Part shown: positions 27,241-36,138 of the stretch, one piece after another | How positions within the stretch are numbered: position 1 is the stretch's first letter | Layout: the number at the start of each line of letters is the position of its first letter | Assembly: GCF_900116805.1 (NCBI RefSeq) | Contig: NZ_FPBV01000010.1 | Location: 61,534 to 125,533 of the forward strand | Reading direction: 5' to 3' | Origin: Paenalicyclobacillus macrosporangiidus | Lineage (GTDB): Bacteria > Bacillota > Bacilli > Alicyclobacillales > Alicyclobacillaceae | Length of the DNA stretch: 64,000 nt | Position numbers and translations under genes: made by a program | The notes under the pieces: generated by a model | What the model was told of the DNA's origin: nothing | Seen by the model: the letters and a program-made list of their open reading frames with translations, nothing else | Databases searched by the model: none

Positions 27241-28080
27241 ATGGGGAGGATTCTGGTCGTCGGATTCGGGCCGGGCAGCGCGGATCACATGACCGCGCGG
27301 GCCCGGCAGGCCATCGAGGAGAGCGATGCCATCATCGGATACAACACGTACGTTGACCTGGTGCGGGACCTCATCGAAGGCAAGGAGGTCATCCGCACCG
27401 GCATGACCGAGGAGGTCAGCCGTGCGCAGGCGGCGGCCGACCTGGCGCAGACCGGGCGGACCGTGGCCGTCGTCTCCAGCGGCGACGCCGGGGTGTACGG
27501 CATGGCCGGCCTCGTGTACGAGGTGCTCATTGAGCGCGGCTGGCGGGAGGGGGACGACCCGGAGGTCGAGGTCATCCCCGGCATCTCCGCCATCCACTCC
27601 TGCGCCGCGCTGCTCGGCGCGCCCATCATGCACGACGCGTGCACCATCAGCCTGAGCGACCATCTCACGCCTTGGGAGGTCATCGCCCGCCGCATCGAGG
27701 CGGCCGCCCAGGCGGACTTCGTGATTGCCTTGTACAACCCGCGCAGCGGGCGGCGCACGCAACAGATTGTCGAGACGCAGCGCATCCTGCTCCGGCACCG
27801 CCACCCCGAAACGCCCGTCGGGCTCGTCAAGAGCGCTTACCGGCCGCGTCAGGCGGTGGTGCGCACGACCCTGCAGGACATGCTCGATCACGACATCGGC
27901 ATGCTCACCACCGTCATCATCGGCAACTCCACCACGTTCTACCACGACGGTCTGATGATCACGCCGCGCGGCTACCAGCGCAAGTACGACCTGGACACCG
28001 CCCAGCAGCGGCTGCGCCCGGGCGAGCGGCTGCGGCCGGAGAACGAGCCGTGGGCGCTGCACGGGGGGTGCGGGCGGTGA
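27241..28080 (+). CDS. cbiH: Precorrin-3B / cobalt-factor III C17-methyltransferase
   Basis: The 279-residue methyltransferase (CobJ/CbiH) performs ring contraction and C17 methylation. It has the tetrapyrrole-methylase start LVVGFGPGSADHMTARARQA, VVSSGDAGVYGMAGLVYE, VIPGISAIHSCAALLGAP, the LSDHLTPWEVI segment typical of CbiH, and FVIALYNPRSGRR. A GAGAGAGGAGGAACCCC ribosome-binding site precedes the ATG. No extra C-terminal iron-sulfur domain is present. The 3' end overlaps the next gene (GTGA). Confidence 0.94.
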   Translation: MGRILVVGFGPGSADHMTARARQAIEESDAIIGYNTYVDLVRDLIEGKEVIRTGMTEEVSRAQAAADLAQTGRTVAVVSSGDAGVYGMAGLVYEVLIERGWREGDDPEVEVIPGISAIHSCAALLGAPIMHDACTISLSDHLTPWEVIARRIEAAAQADFVIALYNPRSGRRTQQIVETQRILLRHRHPETPVGLVKSAYRPRQAVVRTTLQDMLDHDIGMLTTVIIGNSTTFYHDGLMITPRGYQRKYDLDTAQQRLRPGERLRPENEPWALHGGCGR

Positions 28081-28847
28081 TCTTCTTTCTCGCCGGCACC
28101 AGCGATGCGCGCGCCCTGGCCATCACGCTGCAGCAAGAAGGCTTTCCCCTCCTGTGCAGCGTCGTCACCGAGAGCGCCGCGGAGAACCTGCGCGCCGCAG
28201 GGCTGCAGGCCCGGGTGGGCCGGCTGGATGCAGCCGGCATGCAGGCCGCCCTGCGCCAGACGGGGGCGCGCATCCTGGTGGACGCCAGCCACCCGTTCGC
28301 CGAGGAGGCGCACCGCACTGCGATGGCGGCCGCCGCGGCGGCGGGGATCCCGTACGTGCGCTACGAGCGGGCGGAGAAATCTTTCGAGGGCCATCCCGGC
28401 ATCACGGTGGTGGACAACTACGAGGCGGCGGCTGACCTGGCGTTTGCGAAGAAGGGGAGCGTGTTCCTCGCGACGGGCGGCAAGACGTTGGCGCTGTTCG
28501 CCCGGCGGCTGTACGGCCAGCCCGGGATTCGGATGGTGGTGCGGCTGTTGCCGCGGATCGACAACATGGAACAGTGTGAACAACTTGGCATCGCGCACCG
28601 GGACATCGTGGCCATGCTGGGCCCCTTTTCCTACGAGCTGAACCAGGCCCTGTTCCGGCACTTTGAAACGACCCTGATGATCACCAAGGAGAGCGGCGAT
28701 GCGGGGGCGGTGGACGAGAAGGTGCGGGCGGCCGTCGACATGGGCATCGAGGTGGTGGTCATCGGGCGGCCGCGGCTCGACTACGGGGTGCGGTTCAGCA
28801 CGGCCGAGGAGATGGTGCGGGAGGTGAGGCGGCTGTGGACGGCATGA
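28077..28847 (+). CDS. cbiJ: Precorrin-6A / cobalt-precorrin-6A reductase
   Basis: The 256-residue CobK/CbiJ-type enzyme reduces the C18-C19 double bond of (cobalt-)precorrin-6A with NAD(P)H. It begins IFFLAGTSDARALAITL, followed by VDASHPFAEEAHRTAMAAA, VFLATGGKTLALFAR, and a C-terminal FETTLMITKESGDAGAVDEK region that contacts the substrate. The GTG start overlaps the stop of the preceding gene. Its place between the C17-methyltransferase and CbiC genes is usual. Confidence 0.92.
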   Translation: MIFFLAGTSDARALAITLQQEGFPLLCSVVTESAAENLRAAGLQARVGRLDAAGMQAALRQTGARILVDASHPFAEEAHRTAMAAAAAAGIPYVRYERAEKSFEGHPGITVVDNYEAAADLAFAKKGSVFLATGGKTLALFARRLYGQPGIRMVVRLLPRIDNMEQCEQLGIAHRDIVAMLGPFSYELNQALFRHFETTLMITKESGDAGAVDEKVRAAVDMGIEVVVIGRPRLDYGVRFSTAEEMVREVRRLWTA

Positions 28848-29620
28848 AGCAGGACCCGGCGCAAGCGCGCGGCGAGCACGGAGAGGGGCGGACTCCCGTG
28901 TCGGGAGCGGGGCTGTCCGCCCTCGGCCGGCCGGCCATCGTGCGGCCGGAGGCGATTGAGCAGCGGAGTTTCGAGATCATCGCGGAGGAGCTGGGGCCGC
29001 ACCCGTTCACGGCCGAGCAGTTCCCGGTGGTGCAGCGGGTGATCCACGCGTCGGCCGATTTCGAGCTGGGCCGTAGCCTGGTGTTCCACCCGGACGCAAT
29101 CGAGGCGGGCATCCAGGCGATTCACGCCGGGCGGCCCATCGTGTGCGACGTGCAGATGGTGCAGGCGGGCATCAGCAAGCCGCGGCTGGCCCGGTTCGGG
29201 TGCGATGTGCGCGTGTACATCTCCGATCCGGACGTCGCCGAGGCGGCCCGCCGCGAAGGCGTGACGCGGGCCATCCAGGCGGTGCGCAAGGCGGTGCGCG
29301 AGGCGCCGGGGGCCATCTTCGCCATCGGCAACGCCCCGACCGCCCTGCTGGAACTGATCCGCCTGGTGCGCGCCGGCGAGGCGGAGCCCGGGCTCATCAT
29401 CGGGGTACCGGTCGGCTTCGTGTCCGCCGCCGAGTCGAAGGCGGAGCTGATGCAGTTGGACGTGCCGTTCATCACCAACCACGGCCGCAAGGGCGGCAGC
29501 CCGGTGGCGGTGGCGGCGGTCAACGCCATTGCGCTCCTGGCCGAGCGGGCGGCCGGCGAGCCGGGGCTGGGGCCGGGGCCGGGCGCGTCCCGGGATCGCG
29601 ACGCGCGGCCCAAGGGGTGA
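28835..29620 (+). CDS. cbiC: Precorrin-8X / cobalt-precorrin-8 methylmutase
   Basis: The 261-residue protein (CobH/CbiC) moves a methyl group from C11 to C12 to give (hydrogeno)cobyrinate. Core motifs are RVIHASADFELGRSL with the catalytic His, VCDVQMVQAGISKPRL, AIGNAPTALLEL and IGVPVGFVSAAESKAEL. The first 35 residues and last 20 are low-complexity additions to the usual roughly 205-residue enzyme. GTG at 28835 follows GGGAGGTGAGG; an ATG at 28844 that overlaps the previous stop is the alternative. Confidence 0.93.
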   Translation: MDGMKQDPAQARGEHGEGRTPVSGAGLSALGRPAIVRPEAIEQRSFEIIAEELGPHPFTAEQFPVVQRVIHASADFELGRSLVFHPDAIEAGIQAIHAGRPIVCDVQMVQAGISKPRLARFGCDVRVYISDPDVAEAARREGVTRAIQAVRKAVREAPGAIFAIGNAPTALLELIRLVRAGEAEPGLIIGVPVGFVSAAESKAELMQLDVPFITNHGRKGGSPVAVAAVNAIALLAERAAGEPGLGPGPGASRDRDARPKG

Positions 29621-29626
29621 TCCGGC

Positions 29627-30730
29627 GTGGGCGAACTGCCGGAGGTGCCGGAGGGGCGGCTGCGCCACGGGTACACCACCGGTGCCTGCGCCACGGCGTG
29701 CGCCAAGGGGGCGCTGCTCGCGCTCATCCACCAGCGGCCGGTGGACGAGGTGACCATCTGGATCCCCGCCGGTCAGCAGGTGACGTTCGCCCTGAAGGAC
29801 GTGGCATTCGGGGTGGCGGAGGCGACGGCGGCCACCGTCAAGGACGGCGGGGACGATCCCGATGCCACCCACGGCGCGACCATCGTCGCCACCGTCTCGT
29901 GGCGGGCGGAGCCGGGCGTGGAGATTGACGGCGGGGAAGGCGTGGGGCGCGTGACCAAGCCGGGGCTGCCCATCCCCGTCGGGGAGGCGGCCATCAACCC
30001 GGTGCCGCGCCGGATGATCCGCGAAGCGTGCGAGGAGGTCCTGCAGGCGCACGGCATCCAACGCGGGGTGCGCGTCGTCGTCTCGGTGCCGGGGGGCGAG
30101 GAGATTGCCAAGAAGACGATGAACGGCCGCCTCGGCATCCTCGGCGGCATCTCCATCCTCGGCACGCGCGGCATTGTCGTGCCTTTCTCCACCGCCGCGT
30201 ACAAGGCGAGCATCGCGCTGGCGCTGCAGGTGGCGCGGGAGCAGGGACTCCGCACGGTGGTGATGACCACCGGGGGCCGCAGCGAGAAGTACGGGATGCG
30301 GATGTTCCCGGAGCTGCCCGCGGAGGCGTTCATCGAGATGGGGGATTTCGTCGGCTTCTCCGCCAAGCACGCCAAGCGCACGGGGATGGCGGAGATACGG
30401 TTCGTGGGTATGATGGGCAAGTTCTCCAAGGTGGCTCAGGGCGTGATGATGGTCCACGCCAAGAGCGCGCCGGTGGATTTTGACTTTCTCGCCCGCCTGG
30501 CCGGGGAGGCCGGGGTGCCGGCGGCGGTGTGCCAGGACATCCGCCAGGCCAACACCGCCAACCAGGTGGGGGACCTGGTGCTGGCGGCCGGGTGTCCGGC
30601 GTTCTTTGAGCGCCTGGCGCGGGCCTGCTGCGAACAGGTGCTGCAGCACGTCGGCGGCGGGGTGCGGGTAATGACGCGGTTGGTGACGCTGGACGGACAG
30701 GTGTTGGGAGGTGCGTGTGTGGATGGATAG
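29627..30730 (+). CDS. cbiD: Cobalt-precorrin-5B C1-methyltransferase
   Basis: The 367-residue CbiD methylates C1 of cobalt-precorrin-5B and is specific to the anaerobic, early-cobalt route. The N-terminal LRHGYTTGACATACAKGAL is the family hallmark, followed by TVKDGGDDPDATHGATI, VTKPGLPIPVGEAAINPVPR and GMMGKFSKVAQGVMMVHAK. The GTG start lies six bases after cbiC. Its end overlaps the next gene by 14 bases. Presence of CbiD with CbiX and CbiG defines the pathway as oxygen-independent. Confidence 0.94.
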   Translation: MGELPEVPEGRLRHGYTTGACATACAKGALLALIHQRPVDEVTIWIPAGQQVTFALKDVAFGVAEATAATVKDGGDDPDATHGATIVATVSWRAEPGVEIDGGEGVGRVTKPGLPIPVGEAAINPVPRRMIREACEEVLQAHGIQRGVRVVVSVPGGEEIAKKTMNGRLGILGGISILGTRGIVVPFSTAAYKASIALALQVAREQGLRTVVMTTGGRSEKYGMRMFPELPAEAFIEMGDFVGFSAKHAKRTGMAEIRFVGMMGKFSKVAQGVMMVHAKSAPVDFDFLARLAGEAGVPAAVCQDIRQANTANQVGDLVLAAGCPAFFERLARACCEQVLQHVGGGVRVMTRLVTLDGQVLGGACVDG

Positions 30731-32030
30731 ACGGGTGTGGGTGATTGGCATCGGGGACGACGGTGCCGCCGGCCTGCCGGAGGGCGTCCGCCAGGTGGTG
30801 GAAACCGCCGACGTGCTCGCGGGCGGGGATCGGCAGCTGGCCTTCTTTCCGGACTTTTCCAGAGAGCGGTGGCGGGTGCAAGGCGGGCTGCGGGACCTGG
30901 CGGACCGGATCCGCTCGGCCGAGGGCCGGCGCGTGGCCGTGCTGGCGTCGGGGGATCCGCTCTTTTACGGGATCGGGTCGTACCTGGCGAAGGTCCTCGG
31001 GCCGGACGCGGTGACGGTGGTGCCCGCGGTCAGCTCGGTGCAGCTCGCCTTCGCGCGCGCCGGGGTGGGCTGGCAGGACGCCGCCATCCTGAGCGTGCAC
31101 GGGCGGCCGATGCGCGGGCTGGCGCAGCGGGTGGACCGGCACGACAAGGTTGCGCTGCTGACGGACGACGTGAATACCCCGGCGGCCATCGCCAAGTACC
31201 TCTTGTCGTTCGGGATGGCGGAGTACCGGGCATTCGTCGGCGAGCGCCTGGGCGGGCCACAGGAGCGAACGGGCTGGTACACGCTGGAGGAGATGGCGGA
31301 TCGGGCGTTCGATCCGCTGAATGTGGTGCTGCTCCTGCGGGATCGGCCGAGCACCGCGCAAACGGGAGTGGCGGGAACCGGTGTCCTCGCAGGGCGGCTG
31401 GCCCATCCTGCCGGCGCCGGGCGCTGGCCGCTCGGCATCCCGGACGAGGCGTTCGCCCAGCGCAAGCCCGACCGCGGCCTCATCACAAAGCGCGAGGTCC
31501 GCGTCCTCTGCCTGGCGGAGCTCGCGCTCCGGCCGGGGGCGGTGCTGTGGGACATCGGGGCGTGCACCGGGTCGGTCTCCATCGAGGCGATTCTGCAGAC
31601 GCCGGATGTGGAGGTGTACGCCATCGAGAAGAACGTCGAGGACCTGGAGAACCTGCGCGAGAACCAGCGCCGCTTCCGCACCGATTTCGTCGCCGTGCAC
31701 GGCAAGGCGCCGGAGGGACTGGACGGGTTCGCCGATCCGGACGCGGTGTTCATCGGCGGCAGCGGCGGCGAGCTCGAGCATCTGCTCCAGGTGTGCGCGG
31801 ACCGGCTGCGTCCCGGGGGGCGCATCGTCGTCTCCGCCGCGACGTTGGAAACCCTGGCCACCGCCCAGGCGACGCTCGCCCGGCTCGGGCTGTCGGTATC
31901 CATCACGCTGGTGCAGACCGCCCGCAGCCGCCCAATCCTCCAATTGACGCGGCTGGAAGGCATGAACCCGGTGTTTCTGATCACCGCGGTGCGGATGGAA
32001 GGAGGGGATTCGAATGGCGGAAACGGTTGA
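30717..32030 (+). CDS. cobL: Fused cobalt-precorrin-7 C5-methyltransferase / C15-methyltransferase (CbiE-CbiT, CobL)
   Basis: This fusion of about 437 residues joins an N-terminal tetrapyrrole methylase (CbiE, about residues 1-205; VIGIGDDGAAGL, LASGDPLFYGIGSYL) to a C-terminal class I methyltransferase and decarboxylase (CbiT, about 240-437; WDIGACTGSVSIEAI, VFIGGSGGELEHLL). Together they methylate C5 and C15 and remove the C12 acetate carboxyl. The GTG at 30717 is 5 bases after GGGAGG; ATG 30723 is possible. The 3' end contains the ribosome-binding site of the next gene. Confidence 0.93.
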   Translation: MWMDRRVWVIGIGDDGAAGLPEGVRQVVETADVLAGGDRQLAFFPDFSRERWRVQGGLRDLADRIRSAEGRRVAVLASGDPLFYGIGSYLAKVLGPDAVTVVPAVSSVQLAFARAGVGWQDAAILSVHGRPMRGLAQRVDRHDKVALLTDDVNTPAAIAKYLLSFGMAEYRAFVGERLGGPQERTGWYTLEEMADRAFDPLNVVLLLRDRPSTAQTGVAGTGVLAGRLAHPAGAGRWPLGIPDEAFAQRKPDRGLITKREVRVLCLAELALRPGAVLWDIGACTGSVSIEAILQTPDVEVYAIEKNVEDLENLRENQRRFRTDFVAVHGKAPEGLDGFADPDAVFIGGSGGELEHLLQVCADRLRPGGRIVVSAATLETLATAQATLARLGLSVSITLVQTARSRPILQLTRLEGMNPVFLITAVRMEGGDSNGGNG

Positions 32031-32736
32031 GCGCCTCGGCACGCTGTACGGCATCGGGGCGGGGCCCGGCGACCCGGAACTGCTCACGATGAAAGGGTTC
32101 CGGCTGCTGCGCGAATCGCCCGTCATCGCCTATCCGAAAAAGCGGATGGGCAGCCGCAGCTACGCCCTGGACATCGTCGAAGCCTACGTGAATCCGGAGG
32201 AGAAAACGATGCTCGGCCTCGTCTTCCCAATGACGCGGGACCCGGAGGTCCTCCGCCGCGAGTGGGACCACACGGCGGCGTTGCTGCTGGAGCACCTGCG
32301 GGCGGGTCGTGACGTGGCGTTCGTCACCGAGGGCGATCCGCTCCTGTACAGCACCTTCATCCACATGGCGCGGGTGTTGCATCATCACGCGCCCGACGTG
32401 CGGGTGGTGGCGGTCCCCGGCGTCTCGTCCGTCAACGGCGGGGCGGCGCGGCTGGGCCTGCCGCTGGCCGACGGGGACGAGGTGGTGGCGATTGTTCCGG
32501 CGACGCGGGACATGGCGAAGATGCGGGCGGCCATCGAGGGGCACGACTGCGTCGTCTTCCTCAAGGTCGCGAAGGTGATGGACCCGCTGATTGACTTGTT
32601 GGACGAGATGGGGCTCCTTCAGCGCGCCCGGGTCATCTCCAGGGCCACCTCCGGCGAGGAGGAGATCTGGGAGGACGTGCGGGCGCTGCGCGGCGTCCCC
32701 CTCAACTACCTGACGCTGATGGTGGTGAAACGGTGA
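32014..32736 (+). CDS. cbiL: Precorrin-2 / cobalt-factor II C20-methyltransferase
   Basis: The 240-residue CobI/CbiL methyltransferase adds the C20 methyl group that is later lost in ring contraction. It has TLYGIGAGPGDPELLTMKG at the start, PVIAYPKKRMGSRSYA, FVTEGDPLLYSTFIHM, and AVPGVSSVNGGAARLGLPLA. Its ATG has a strong GGAAGGAGGGG site inside the end of cobL. The 3' end overlaps the next gene (GTGA). Length is typical. Confidence 0.94.
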   Translation: MAETVERLGTLYGIGAGPGDPELLTMKGFRLLRESPVIAYPKKRMGSRSYALDIVEAYVNPEEKTMLGLVFPMTRDPEVLRREWDHTAALLLEHLRAGRDVAFVTEGDPLLYSTFIHMARVLHHHAPDVRVVAVPGVSSVNGGAARLGLPLADGDEVVAIVPATRDMAKMRAAIEGHDCVVFLKVAKVMDPLIDLLDEMGLLQRARVISRATSGEEEIWEDVRALRGVPLNYLTLMVVKR

Positions 32737-33557
32737 TGCGGACAGACGCTGTGCCGAGCCAGGTGTATTTCGTCGGCGCCGGCCCGGGTGATCCGGAGCT
32801 CATCACCGTCAAGGGCCTGCGCATCCTGCGGCAGGCGGACGTCATCGTGTGGACGGACAGCCTCGTGCAGGAGCGGCTGGTGGCCCTTGCCAACCCGGAG
32901 GCGAAATTGTATGGCAGCGCGGGGATGGACCTGGACGAGTTGGTGGACGTGATGGTCACCCATGTCCGCGCGGGCCGCAGCGTGGCCCGGGTGCACACGG
33001 GCGATCCGTCGGTCTTCGGGGCCATCCTGGAACAGATGGCCCGGCTCCGGGCGGCGGGGGTGCCGTACGAGGTGGTGCCCGGGGTCAGCGCCGTATTCGC
33101 GGCGGCCGCAGTGCTGGGCGCCGAACTGACGGTGCCGGAGCTGACGCAGACGGTGATCCTGACCCGGGTCGAAGGGCGCACCCCGATGCCCGAACGGGAG
33201 CGGTTGCGCGACCTGGCGGCGCACCACTGCACCATCGCTCTGTTCCTGAGCGCCACCCTGGCCAAGCGGGCGGTGGACGAGCTGCTCGCCGCCGGCTGGG
33301 CGCCGGAGACGCCGGTGGCGGTGGTGCAGCGGGTCACCTGGCCCGACCAGAAAATCCTCCGCACCACCCTCGCCGACCTGGTGCGGGACATGGGGGCGGC
33401 GCACATCTCCAGCCACGCCATGATCCTCGCCGGTTGGGCGCTCGATCCGGCCTTGGCCGAGACCCCGGACCGGCACCGGTCGAAGCTGTACGACCCGGCG
33501 TTCACGCACCGCTACCGGCGCGGCACTGGGACACCGGAAGGGGGGCGGCCGCGGTGA
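32733..33557 (+). CDS. cbiF: Precorrin-4 / cobalt-precorrin-4 C11-methyltransferase
   Basis: The 274-residue CobM/CbiF enzyme methylates C11. It shows VYFVGAGPGDPELITVKGL, VARVHTGDPSVFGAILEQM, EVVPGVSAVFAAAAVLGAEL and PELTQTVILTRVEGRTPMP, the last being typical of this member of the methylase family. GTG at 32733 overlaps the cbiL stop; ATG at 32736 is an equally good start. A polar C-terminal tail of about 25 residues follows the fold. Confidence 0.94.
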   Translation: MMRTDAVPSQVYFVGAGPGDPELITVKGLRILRQADVIVWTDSLVQERLVALANPEAKLYGSAGMDLDELVDVMVTHVRAGRSVARVHTGDPSVFGAILEQMARLRAAGVPYEVVPGVSAVFAAAAVLGAELTVPELTQTVILTRVEGRTPMPERERLRDLAAHHCTIALFLSATLAKRAVDELLAAGWAPETPVAVVQRVTWPDQKILRTTLADLVRDMGAAHISSHAMILAGWALDPALAETPDRHRSKLYDPAFTHRYRRGTGTPEGGRPR

Positions 33558-34720
33558 CGGAGGCGAGAGACCCGGCGCGGCCGCGGGCCGCTGAGCGGCC
33601 CTACGCCGTGGTCGCCATCACCAAGCACGGGGTGGAGATCGCCCGGCGGTTGCAGGCGGGCCTGCCCGGGGTGGACGTGTACCACCCGGAGAAGTTCGCC
33701 CGCGGCGACGAGGCGGCCCTCGGCATCCACACGTTCACCGGTTCGGTGGTGGATCAGGTGCCTCCGCTGTGGGGGCGGTACCAGGGAATCATCGGGATTG
33801 TCTCCCTCGGCGCCATGGTGCGGATGGTGGCGCCGTTGTTGCGGGACAAACGCACGGACCCCGGGGTGGTGGTCGTGGACGACCGCGCCCGGCACGCCAT
33901 CAGCGTCCTCTCCGGCCACCTGGGCGGCGCGAACGACTTGGCGCGGGAGGTGGCGCGGATTTTGGGCGCCGAACCGGTCATCACGACGGCGTCCGACGTG
34001 GGCGAGACGGTGGCGGTGGATCTCCTCGGGCGCGCCTTCGGGTGGGACATTGAGAACTTCGAGCAGGTGACGGCGGTCAGCGCGGCGGTCGTCAACGAGG
34101 AGCGGGTGCTGGTGGTGCAGGAGGCCGGGGAGCCCGGCTGGTGGCCGGCAGACAGGCCTCTGCCGTCGAACCTCCGCGTGGTGACGCGGATCGAGCAGGC
34201 GCGGGAGGAGGGATTCGACGCGGCGCTGGTGATCACTCCGCGGGTCCTCGCCGCGGAGGAGGCCGCGTGGCTCCTGCGGCGGGGGGTGCTGTACCGGCCG
34301 AAGGTCCTGGTGGTGGGTGTGGGCTGCAACCGCGGCACAGCGGCGGAGGAGATTGAGGCGGTGCTGCTGGAGACGCTCGACGCCCATCGGCTGTCGGTGA
34401 AGAGCGTCCGCAACCTGGCGACCATCGACCGCAAGGCGGATGAACCGGGCCTGATGCAGGTGTGCCAACGTTACGGCTGGCCCCTCGTCACCTACCGGGC
34501 GGAAGAGCTGAACCGGGTGCCGTTGCCGCATCCGTCGGAGACGGTGTTCAAATACGTCGGTGCATGGGGGGTCAGCGAACCTGCCGCCCGGCTGTCGTCG
34601 GGGGCGGACGGGTGGCTGGTGGAGAAGGTCAAGCGGGGCAACGTCACCCTGTCGGTGTGCCTGGTCCCGCACCCGCCGCACCCGGCCGCGGCCGGCACCG
34701 CCGCCAGCGGCTTTGCATGA
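33554..34720 (+). CDS. cbiG: Cobalt-precorrin-5A hydrolase CbiG
   Basis: The 388-residue CbiG opens the delta-lactone of cobalt-precorrin-5A and releases acetaldehyde, a step unique to the anaerobic pathway. Three parts are visible: the N-terminal domain with GIIGIVSLGAMVRMVAPLL and HAISVLSGHLGGANDLAREV, a mid region from about residue 150, and the C-terminal domain starting LVVGVGCNRGTAAEEIEAVL and ending near VSEPAARLSSGAD. The GTG start overlaps the cbiF stop. Length is normal for CbiG. Confidence 0.94.
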   Translation: MTEARDPARPRAAERPYAVVAITKHGVEIARRLQAGLPGVDVYHPEKFARGDEAALGIHTFTGSVVDQVPPLWGRYQGIIGIVSLGAMVRMVAPLLRDKRTDPGVVVVDDRARHAISVLSGHLGGANDLAREVARILGAEPVITTASDVGETVAVDLLGRAFGWDIENFEQVTAVSAAVVNEERVLVVQEAGEPGWWPADRPLPSNLRVVTRIEQAREEGFDAALVITPRVLAAEEAAWLLRRGVLYRPKVLVVGVGCNRGTAAEEIEAVLLETLDAHRLSVKSVRNLATIDRKADEPGLMQVCQRYGWPLVTYRAEELNRVPLPHPSETVFKYVGAWGVSEPAARLSSGADGWLVEKVKRGNVTLSVCLVPHPPHPAAAGTAASGFA

Positions 34721-34740
34721 GACGAAAGGGGGGAGCCGCG

Positions 34741-36138
34741 ATGAGGCGGCCGAGGATCATCATTGGGGGCGTCCACAGCGGCGCGGGCAAGACGACGGTG
34801 ACGCTGGGCCTGATGGCCGCCCTGCGCCGGCGCGGACACGCGGTGCAGGGGTTCAAGGTCGGGCCCGACTATATCGATCCGAGCTACCACACGGCCGTCA
34901 CAGGCCGGCCGTCGCGCAACCTGGACACCTGGATGCTCTCGCCTGCCGCCGTGCGCGAAGTGTTTCACCGCGGCAGCGAGGGGGCGGAGGTGTCCGTGAT
35001 CGAGGGCGTGATGGGCCTGTACGACGGGAAGGACCCGCGGTCGGACACCGGATCGACCGCCGAGGTGAGCCGGTTGTTGGAAGCGCCGGTGGTGCTCGTC
35101 CTCGACGCGAGCAGCATGGCGCGCAGCGCCGCGGCGGTGGTGCTGGGGTTTCAACGGCTCGATCCGCGGGTGCGCATCGCCGGCGTGATTGCCAACCGCG
35201 TCGGCGGACCGGGGCACCTGGACATGGTGCGCCAGGCGGTGGAATCCGCATGCGGGGTGCCGGTGCTGGGAGGGCTGACGCGCCAGGCGGAGATCGCCAT
35301 CCCGGAACGGCACCTGGGCCTCATCCCGGCCCTGGAACGGGGGGAGCTGGACGGGCTCTTTCATCGTCTGGCGGACGCGGTGGAAGCGGCGGTGGATGTC
35401 GGCCGGTTGCTGGCCGTGGCGGAGGCGGCGGAGGACTGGGCGGCGCCGGACCCGGTGCTGTTCCGCGGCCAGCCGCGGCCGGAGGCTGCGTGCATCGCGG
35501 TGGCGCGGGACGCGGCGTTCAACTTCTACTACCCGGAGAACCTGGAGCTGCTGGAATGGCACGGTGCGCGCCTGGTGACTTTCCGGCCGCTGGCGGGTGA
35601 GCCGGTGCCGGAGGAGGCCGACGGGGTGTACCTCGGCGGCGGGTTTCCGGAGGAGTTCGCGGCTGAGCTCGGCCGGCAGGAGGCGGTCCGGGAGAGCCTG
35701 CGGCGGGCGGTGGCGGCCGGGATGCCGGTGTTCGCCGAGTGCGGCGGGTTCATGTACCTGTGCGAGGCGCTCACCGACCGGGCCGGGAAGACGCACGCGA
35801 TGGCGGGGATGGTGCCGGCACGGGTGCGGATGCAGGATCGCCTGGCGGCGCTCGGCTACCGGGAGGTCACGGCGTTGCGGGACACCTTCCTGCTGCCGGC
35901 CGGGGAGCGCGCGCGGGGGCACGAGTTTCATTATTCGATTGCGGAATGGACCGACCCGGACCGGCCCGCGGCTTGGCGGACGGAGGGGTCGCGGGGCGGC
36001 GGGATCGACGGGTACGCCCGCGCGGGGCTCGTGGCCGGGTACACGCATCTGCACTTCGGTTCCAATCCGACGATGGCGCCGCGGTTCGTGGCGGCCTGCG
36101 CGGCCTGGCGCCGCGCGCGGAAGGAGGGGCACGGATGA
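34741..36138 (+). CDS. cbiA: Cobyrinate a,c-diamide synthase
   Basis: The 465-residue amidotransferase amidates the a and c carboxyls of cobyrinic acid using ATP and glutamine. The N-terminal ATP domain has the P-loop GGVHSGAGKTTVTLG and FKVGPDYIDPSYH. The C-terminal glutaminase domain has the Cys nucleophile in VFAECGGFMYL and a terminal His region, GYTHLHFGSNP. The name cobB would apply in the aerobic scheme. GGGGGGAGCCGCG precedes the ATG. Its end overlaps the transporter gene (ATGA). Confidence 0.94.
   Translation: MRRPRIIIGGVHSGAGKTTVTLGLMAALRRRGHAVQGFKVGPDYIDPSYHTAVTGRPSRNLDTWMLSPAAVREVFHRGSEGAEVSVIEGVMGLYDGKDPRSDTGSTAEVSRLLEAPVVLVLDASSMARSAAAVVLGFQRLDPRVRIAGVIANRVGGPGHLDMVRQAVESACGVPVLGGLTRQAEIAIPERHLGLIPALERGELDGLFHRLADAVEAAVDVGRLLAVAEAAEDWAAPDPVLFRGQPRPEAACIAVARDAAFNFYYPENLELLEWHGARLVTFRPLAGEPVPEEADGVYLGGGFPEEFAAELGRQEAVRESLRRAVAAGMPVFAECGGFMYLCEALTDRAGKTHAMAGMVPARVRMQDRLAALGYREVTALRDTFLLPAGERARGHEFHYSIAEWTDPDRPAAWRTEGSRGGGIDGYARAGLVAGYTHLHFGSNPTMAPRFVAACAAWRRARKEGHG

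Noticed and set aside
25702..28062. Very long open frame on the minus strand opposite the first cobalamin genes
   Set aside because: GC-rich codon bias on the plus strand keeps antisense frames open. The predicted protein is Arg/His-rich without domains, and the plus-strand genes are unmistakable.
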